From assembly GCA_046154545.1 (NCBI GenBank), contig JBJXGC010000039.1, positions 1-18,150 of the forward strand: a stretch of 18,150 nt of DNA, in the 5' to 3' direction. Numbering within the stretch: the stretch's first letter is position 1; each line of letters begins with the position of its first letter. The translations under genes and the position numbers were made by a program. Positions 14,578 to 18,150 of the stretch are shown here, piece after piece. The notes beneath the pieces were generated by a model that saw only the letters and a program-made list of their open reading frames with translations, searched no databases and was not told the origin of the DNA. Source of the DNA: JBJXGC01 sp046154545 (GTDB lineage: Bacteria > Chloroflexota > Dehalococcoidia > Tepidiformales > Tepidiformaceae).

Positions 14578-15389
14578 TAGTGCCCGGTGAACTTCGGTGG
14601 CCGCTTCTCCACAAACGCGGACATGGCTTCGCGGTGGTCGTCTGAGGCGAGCGTGATCATCTCGAGCGCGGCAGCGAGGTCCATCGTCAGCTCCATCCTG
14701 CTCTTGACGATCCGGTTCAACGCGACCTTGGTCCAGCGGACCGCCCACTGCGGACCGTCAGCCAGCTTCTGCGCAATCTCTCGCGCTTTGGGCATCATCT
14801 CCTCGTAGGGGAGCGCGTAGTTGATCATGCCCGTCGCCGCCGCATCCTTCGCGAGGAGGAAGTCGCCCGTGAGGAGGAACTCCTTCGCCTTGTAGATGCT
14901 CATCATCAGCGGCCAGTGGATCGTCCCACCGTCTCCGGCGACGACGGCAAGGTTCTTGATGTGCGGGTCCGAGAACCTCGCCGTCTCATTGGCCACGATG
15001 ATGTCGCAACAGAGGGCGATGCTCGCGCCCATCCCCGCCGCGTCGCCGTTCAACGCACAGACAACCGGTTGGGGCAGGTTGATAAGCGTCTCCATCAGCT
15101 CTTTCGGACCCGCGTAGTCGTGCATCGCGCTGCGGGCGCCGCTCTCACCGGCGGCCCGGCTGTCCGCCTCCTTGATATCGAGCCCGGCGCAGAACCCGCG
15201 GTCCCCCGCCCCGCTGAGGATGACGGCGCCGACGTCGCCGTCCGTGTACAGCTTCGCGACGATGTCGCGAAATTCCCGTCCCATGCGCGCACTCATGGCG
15301 TTGCGCCGTTCGGGCCGGTTGAACATCACCGTCAGCAGGCGGCCTTCGACCGTGCAGACGATGTCCTCGTAGACAGAGTAGTCGTGCAT
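14577..15389 (-). CDS. Enoyl-CoA hydratase/isomerase (crotonase) family protein, copy 1
   Basis: 270 residues, normal crotonase length. The oxyanion-hole segments are present: GFCAGLDI in the first half and GDAAGMGASIALCCD (about 115-129). The C-terminal AFVEKRPPKFTGH tail is typical. The two glutamates that carry out water addition in hydratases align with Ser123 (GAS-I-A-L) and His143 (FSDPHIKN), so simple syn-hydration is unlikely. Isomerase, dehalogenase, hydrolase or C-C bond cleavage chemistry is possible. The ATG at 15389 was chosen by homology; GAGAAG lies 9 bases upstream. A GTG at 15431 would add 14 residues. It follows the SDR gene by 60 bases on the same strand and is probably in one transcript with it. 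Confidence 0.88.
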   Translation of the reverse strand: MHDYSVYEDIVCTVEGRLLTVMFNRPERRNAMSARMGREFRDIVAKLYTDGDVGAVILSGAGDRGFCAGLDIKEADSRAAGESGARSAMHDYAGPKELMETLINLPQPVVCALNGDAAGMGASIALCCDIIVANETARFSDPHIKNLAVVAGDGGTIHWPLMMSIYKAKEFLLTGDFLLAKDAAATGMINYALPYEEMMPKAREIAQKLADGPQWAVRWTKVALNRIVKSRMELTMDLAAALEMITLASDDHREAMSAFVEKRPPKFTGH

Positions 15390-15449
15390 GTGCGTCTGCT
15401 TCTCGCGTCTCGTGGTGATGACCGGACACACCCCGGCAGGGCGCCGCCG

Positions 15450-16313
15450 TCAGTCGGGGGCGCCGACGATCTGCGACCAGTTCTGACGGATCCAGGCAAG
15501 ATCGGGGGGGCCGGCCTGGGGATCGCGGTCGATCCCCGGCGAAGCGACGATCCGCGCCGCGTTCACGTGCCGGGACGACACTTCCACGCAGAGCCCGGCC
15601 TCGGGGCACTCGCGCGAAAGCAGGTAGGCAACCATCGGGGCTACATGTTCCGGTCCGCCGAGTTCCATGTCTTCCGATGACAATTCCTGGACTCCGCGGA
15701 CGTGGGCGCTCATCCGCGTGGCCGCGACCGGAGCGACGGCGTTGACTTTGATGTTGTAGCGCGCGCCCTCGATGTTGAGCACGTTCATCAGGCCGAGCAT
15801 GCCCGCCTTGGCGGCCCCATAGTTCGCGCCGCCAAACGCCCCGTAGAGGCCGACGCTCGAACTGATGACGACGGCCCGGCCATACTCTTGCTGGCGGAAC
15901 ACGGGCCAGGCGGCCCGCAGCACAGCGTAAGCCCCGCCAAGGTGAACCTGGACGACCGAGTTCCACTCGTCCTCGGTCATGTTCTGGAAGGCCCGGCTGC
16001 GCATGATCCCGGCGTTGCACACCACCCCATCCACGCGGCCCCAGGCCGAGAGTGCCGCCTGAACGATCGCTTCGCCACCCGCCAGCGACGCCACCGAGGA
16101 GAAGCTGGGGACGGCCTGGCCACCCAGCGCCGTGATTTCGTCGCAGACCGATTGGGCGGGAGCCGTGTCCTGGTGCTCGCCGGCCAGGCTCACACCGACG
16201 TCGTTCACAACGACCCGGGCCCCAAGCCGCGCGAGTTCCATCGCGTAGGCACGGCCCAGGCCGCGGCCCGCTCCGGTGACGATGGCGACCTGTCCCTCGA
16301 ACTCTGCGGCCAC
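15450..16313 (-). CDS. SDR-family dehydrogenase, (3R)-hydroxyacyl-CoA dehydrogenase-like
   Basis: 287 residues, a classical Rossmann short-chain dehydrogenase. TGAGRGLG (T13-G20) binds the nucleotide, and VVVNDVG after strand 2 has an Asp that favours NAD+. CNAG is the structural motif. The catalytic set is Ser152 (ISSSVG), Tyr165 and Lys169 (YGAAK). The TGAGRGLGRAYA and VVNDVG wording resembles the dehydrogenase domain of peroxisomal multifunctional enzyme type 2, suggesting oxidation of a 3-hydroxyacyl-CoA; the substrate is inferred. The GTG at 16313 was chosen because GGGAG ends 5 bases upstream; a GTG at 16331 has no ribosome site. The gene is divergent from crotonase copy 2 across 190 bases and upstream of crotonase copy 1. 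Confidence 0.88.
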   Translation of the reverse strand: MAAEFEGQVAIVTGAGRGLGRAYAMELARLGARVVVNDVGVSLAGEHQDTAPAQSVCDEITALGGQAVPSFSSVASLAGGEAIVQAALSAWGRVDGVVCNAGIMRSRAFQNMTEDEWNSVVQVHLGGAYAVLRAAWPVFRQQEYGRAVVISSSVGLYGAFGGANYGAAKAGMLGLMNVLNIEGARYNIKVNAVAPVAATRMSAHVRGVQELSSEDMELGGPEHVAPMVAYLLSRECPEAGLCVEVSSRHVNAARIVASPGIDRDPQAGPPDLAWIRQNWSQIVGAPD

Positions 16314-16419
16314 GATGTCTCCCTGCCGCACCCGGCGACGGCCGCAATAGTGCGACCGGGGATGAGCCCTGTCCAGTCAACGGCGCCCGTGTGGGCCATG
16401 GCGCAGCCGACCCGGCCGC

Positions 16420-16449
16420 TTGCGGGGGCCGGGCCGCGCAGCCTAGACT
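16420..16449 (+). promoter_or_regulatory. Candidate promoter TTGCGG-18-TAGACT for crotonase copy 2
   Basis: In the 190-base divergent spacer, TTGCGG (16420-16425) and TAGACT (16444-16449) are 18 bases apart. The start codon is 54 bases further on. This is the only TAnnnT box in the window that I find paired with an acceptable -35 at normal spacing. Confidence 0.45.
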
Positions 16450-16503
16450 CGGCCGCGGCCGGCCGTCGAAACGGGAATTCGCCGTCGGTGCGCGGAGGGG
16501 CCT

Positions 16504-17373
16504 GTGGAACCAGGTACGTATGTGGGATTCGACTACACGCTTCTGGATGGAGGCGTGGCCGTGCTCACCTTCAACTCGCCGGAGCGGCTGAACGGCCTGA
16601 CCCAGGTCATCAAGCGAGAGCTCGCCGAAGCCGTGCTGCAACTCGAATTCGACCAGGCCGTCCGCGTGATCGTCTTTACGGGCACGGGCCGGGCGTTCTG
16701 CGCGGGTGATGACATCACGGGCCGGACGTATGCGCCGGCGAACGCAAGACGGCTCATGCCGGACCTCCCTGCGGGCGGTCCGGCGATCGAGCGGATCTCC
16801 TCCCTGAAGTTCCGGTCTGCGCAGCTCAACTGGATGGTCGCGAACATCAGCAAGCCGACTATCGCGGCGATCAATGGTGTGGCCATTCAGTCCGGCCTCT
16901 CGCTGGCCCTCTCCTGCGACTTCCGTCTCGCTTCGACGGACGCCAGGCTGGGGAGCGCGACGCTCCGGTTTGGCTACCAGCCCGACGAAGGGGGCCATTT
17001 CCTCCTCGTCCGGCTCATCGGCCTGGCCAGGGCCACGGAGTTCCTGATGCGGAACCGCATCGTCCCCGCGGACGACGCGCTCGCGCTCGGCCTCGTCAAC
17101 GAGGTGGTCGCGCCGGAGCAGCTGCAGGACCGCACGTTGGACCTCGCACGCGAGCTGGCCTCGGGCCCTCAGGTGGCGATGCGGCTGCTCAAGCGCAGCC
17201 TCCAGAACGCGACGTCGATGAGTATGGAACAGGCGATGGAGGACATCGCCGTGCGCACGGCGGTTTCGGACTACCACCCAGACGCGCACGAAGGCCGCGC
17301 GTCGTTCGTGGAGCGCCGGTCGCCGCGCTTCAATGCCTGGTTGGAGGGGAGCGAACCCGGACCCGGCGCGTAG
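16504..17373 (+). CDS. Enoyl-CoA hydratase/isomerase (crotonase) family protein, copy 2
   Basis: 289 residues. Crotonase landmarks are FNSPERLNGL, GRAFCAGDDI (first oxyanion segment), INGVAIQSGLSLALSCD (about 123-139, second), and a C-terminal EGRASFVERRSPRF tail. At the hydratase Glu positions it has Ser133 and Thr153. An acidic pair in FGYQPDEGGHF lies close behind and could serve another reaction, as in isomerase-type members (inference). An insertion, about 80-105 (GRTYAPANARRLMPDLPAGG), lengthens the loop that normally covers the acyl chain. The GTG start has GGAG 6 bases upstream (16494-16497), and the next plausible start would cut into homology. It is not a close duplicate of copy 1. 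Confidence 0.88.
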   Translation: MEPGTYVGFDYTLLDGGVAVLTFNSPERLNGLTQVIKRELAEAVLQLEFDQAVRVIVFTGTGRAFCAGDDITGRTYAPANARRLMPDLPAGGPAIERISSLKFRSAQLNWMVANISKPTIAAINGVAIQSGLSLALSCDFRLASTDARLGSATLRFGYQPDEGGHFLLVRLIGLARATEFLMRNRIVPADDALALGLVNEVVAPEQLQDRTLDLARELASGPQVAMRLLKRSLQNATSMSMEQAMEDIAVRTAVSDYHPDAHEGRASFVERRSPRFNAWLEGSEPGPGA

Positions 17374-17378
17374 CACCG

Positions 17379-17657
17379 GTGCGGCGACGCGTCAGCGCGC
17401 TGCCCGCCGCGGACCGGGCAAGCGGTGCAGCCGAACTCTGGCTCCGGCAGGCGTTCGGGTCGATCACAGAGAAAGTGCACGAGGTCGAACGGCTGGGCAA
17501 GCTGCAGCGGTTCGTCGTCCCGCAGCTCGCCGAAATCCTGATGTCGGTCCATTCGGCGCTGGCAAGGTACCCGCAATGGACCGCTTCCGCCCAGCATGCC
17601 GAAGGCCACGCGGTTGGGGTGCCCGCCGGGAGGATCCGGAGCGAGTCAGGGGATTGA
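17379..17657 (+). CDS. Possible small hypothetical protein
   Basis: 92 codons starting at GTG, 5 bases after the crotonase stop. The middle (ELWLRQAFGSITEKVHEVERLGKL and a following VVPQLAEILMSVHSAL) looks like amphipathic helices with sensible composition, and third codon positions are GC-rich as in real genes here. The last 30 codons look less gene-like. No Shine-Dalgarno is seen and I recognise no family. It could be a coupled small gene, the remnant of a larger one, or chance. Apart from it, 17374-17697 holds nothing I can identify. Confidence 0.35.
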   Translation: MRRRVSALPAADRASGAAELWLRQAFGSITEKVHEVERLGKLQRFVVPQLAEILMSVHSALARYPQWTASAQHAEGHAVGVPAGRIRSESGD

Positions 17658-17697
17658 CCACTCTGAATCTTCTATGCCGTACGACCGGTCGAGAGGC

Positions 17698-18150
17698 TTA
17701 GATCGTGACTGCGATCTTGCCTCGCGCTCGTCCGGCTTCAAGGTGGCGCATGGCGTCGGCCACCTCGTCCAGTGGAAAGGCACGGCCGACGTGCGGGGTG
17801 ACCGCGCCGGACTCAATGAGTTGCGCCAGCCTCTCCAGGTCGGCGTGGTTCTCGTTCGGCAACTTCAGGGTCAGCCGTTGCCGGACGAAGGGTGAGAGCG
17901 CCACCGCTCGAAGCTGGCGGCCCATGCCCGTCCACGCGTCGCCTCCTTCGTCGCCGACCATGACGAGGGTGCCGCACGGGGTAAGCGCGCGGCGGAGCCG
18001 CGACAGCGAAGAACCGCCTCCAATATCGAGGTTGAGGTCGTAGCGTGAAGCCTCGCTGGCATAGTCTTCTCTGGTGTAGTCGATAACGTGGTCGGCGCCC
18101 AGGGAGCGGACGAGGTCGACCTTGGCGGTGCTGCAAACGCCGGTGACCTG
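17698..18150 (-). CDS. NAD(P)-dependent alcohol dehydrogenase/quinone oxidoreductase (MDR family), C-terminal part
   Basis: 150 residues to the TAA stop; the frame runs off the right edge, so the N-terminal catalytic domain and start are missing. The visible part begins inside the Rossmann domain: VTGVCSTAKVDLVRSLGAD and HVIDYTRED, then YDLNLDIGGGSSLSRLRRAL, TPCGTLVMVGDEGG, and the ending FPLDEVADAMRHLEAGRARGKIAV. This pattern is typical of zinc-free medium-chain reductases that bind NADPH and act on enones, aldehydes or alcohols. The LSPFVRQRLTLKLPNEN segment fits a common subfamily of about 320 residues. The substrate is not predictable. It is convergent with the possible small ORF. Confidence 0.88.
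   Translation of the reverse strand, partial: QVTGVCSTAKVDLVRSLGADHVIDYTREDYASEASRYDLNLDIGGGSSLSRLRRALTPCGTLVMVGDEGGDAWTGMGRQLRAVALSPFVRQRLTLKLPNENHADLERLAQLIESGAVTPHVGRAFPLDEVADAMRHLEAGRARGKIAVTI

Noticed and set aside
15145..17376. A 743-codon minus-strand open frame
   Set aside because: It crosses a divergent promoter region and is antisense to crotonase copy 2 and out of frame with the SDR and crotonase copy 1, which have clear motifs.
1..18150. CRISPR array, tRNA, rRNA, insertion sequence or integrase
   Set aside because: No regularly spaced repeats, cloverleaf-like sequences, transposase-like proteins or terminal inverted repeats were seen.

Overview
The window is GC-rich bacterial DNA, with most codons ending in G or C and long accidental open frames on the antisense strands. 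It is densely packed with catabolic genes acting on CoA thioesters. No ribosomal, tRNA, phage, insertion-sequence or CRISPR material is visible. The combination of a HAPMO-type Baeyer-Villiger monooxygenase, several CaiB/BaiF CoA-transferases, thiolase/DUF35 pairs, an amidohydrolase-2 paralogue and a UGSC selenoprotein would fit an uncultured Chloroflexota (Dehalococcoidia/SAR202-like) or an actinobacterium. That placement is inference; no phylogenetic marker is present.

Layout: (1) 1-717 (+), the end of a tandem EthD-fold protein, followed by a Baeyer-Villiger monooxygenase (799-2715, +). (2) A leftward, tightly spaced block read from 8906 down to 2702: CoA-transferase, DUF35 protein, thiolase-fold protein, second thiolase-fold protein, second DUF35 protein, UGSC selenoprotein, and a conserved companion of the selenoprotein. 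Three junctions are 4-base stop/start overlaps. (3) Separate leftward genes: an amidohydrolase-like protein (9245-10126) and an acyl-CoA carboxylase carboxyltransferase subunit (10311-11912). (4) Rightward, divergent from the carboxylase, a double-length fused CoA-transferase (12076-14496). (5) Leftward SDR dehydrogenase plus crotonase (16313 to 14577), divergent from a second crotonase (16504-17373, +). (6) A possible small ORF (17379-17657) and the C-terminal part of an MDR oxidoreductase (17698 to the right edge, -).

Working hypothesis (inference): the cluster degrades a branched, ketone-bearing or alicyclic acid. CoA-transferases load CoA, crotonases and the SDR carry out beta-oxidation-type steps, thiolase/DUF35 pairs make retro-aldol cleavages as known for Ltp2-ChsH2 in steroid side-chain loss, the carboxylase handles a short acyl-CoA, and the BVMO inserts oxygen next to a ketone. 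The substrate cannot be read from the sequence.

The strongest unusual feature is the gene at 3811-4344 (-). Its frame is interrupted by one in-frame TGA (4060-4062), immediately followed by G-A-C, giving a U-x-x-C motif. Conserved sequence continues for 82 more codons, and a SECIS-like hairpin lies just after the TGA. Several enzymes also lack the classical catalytic residues of their families: no nucleophilic Cys in either thiolase, no catalytic Glu pair in either crotonase, and no HxH or GSD metal ligands in the amidohydrolase.
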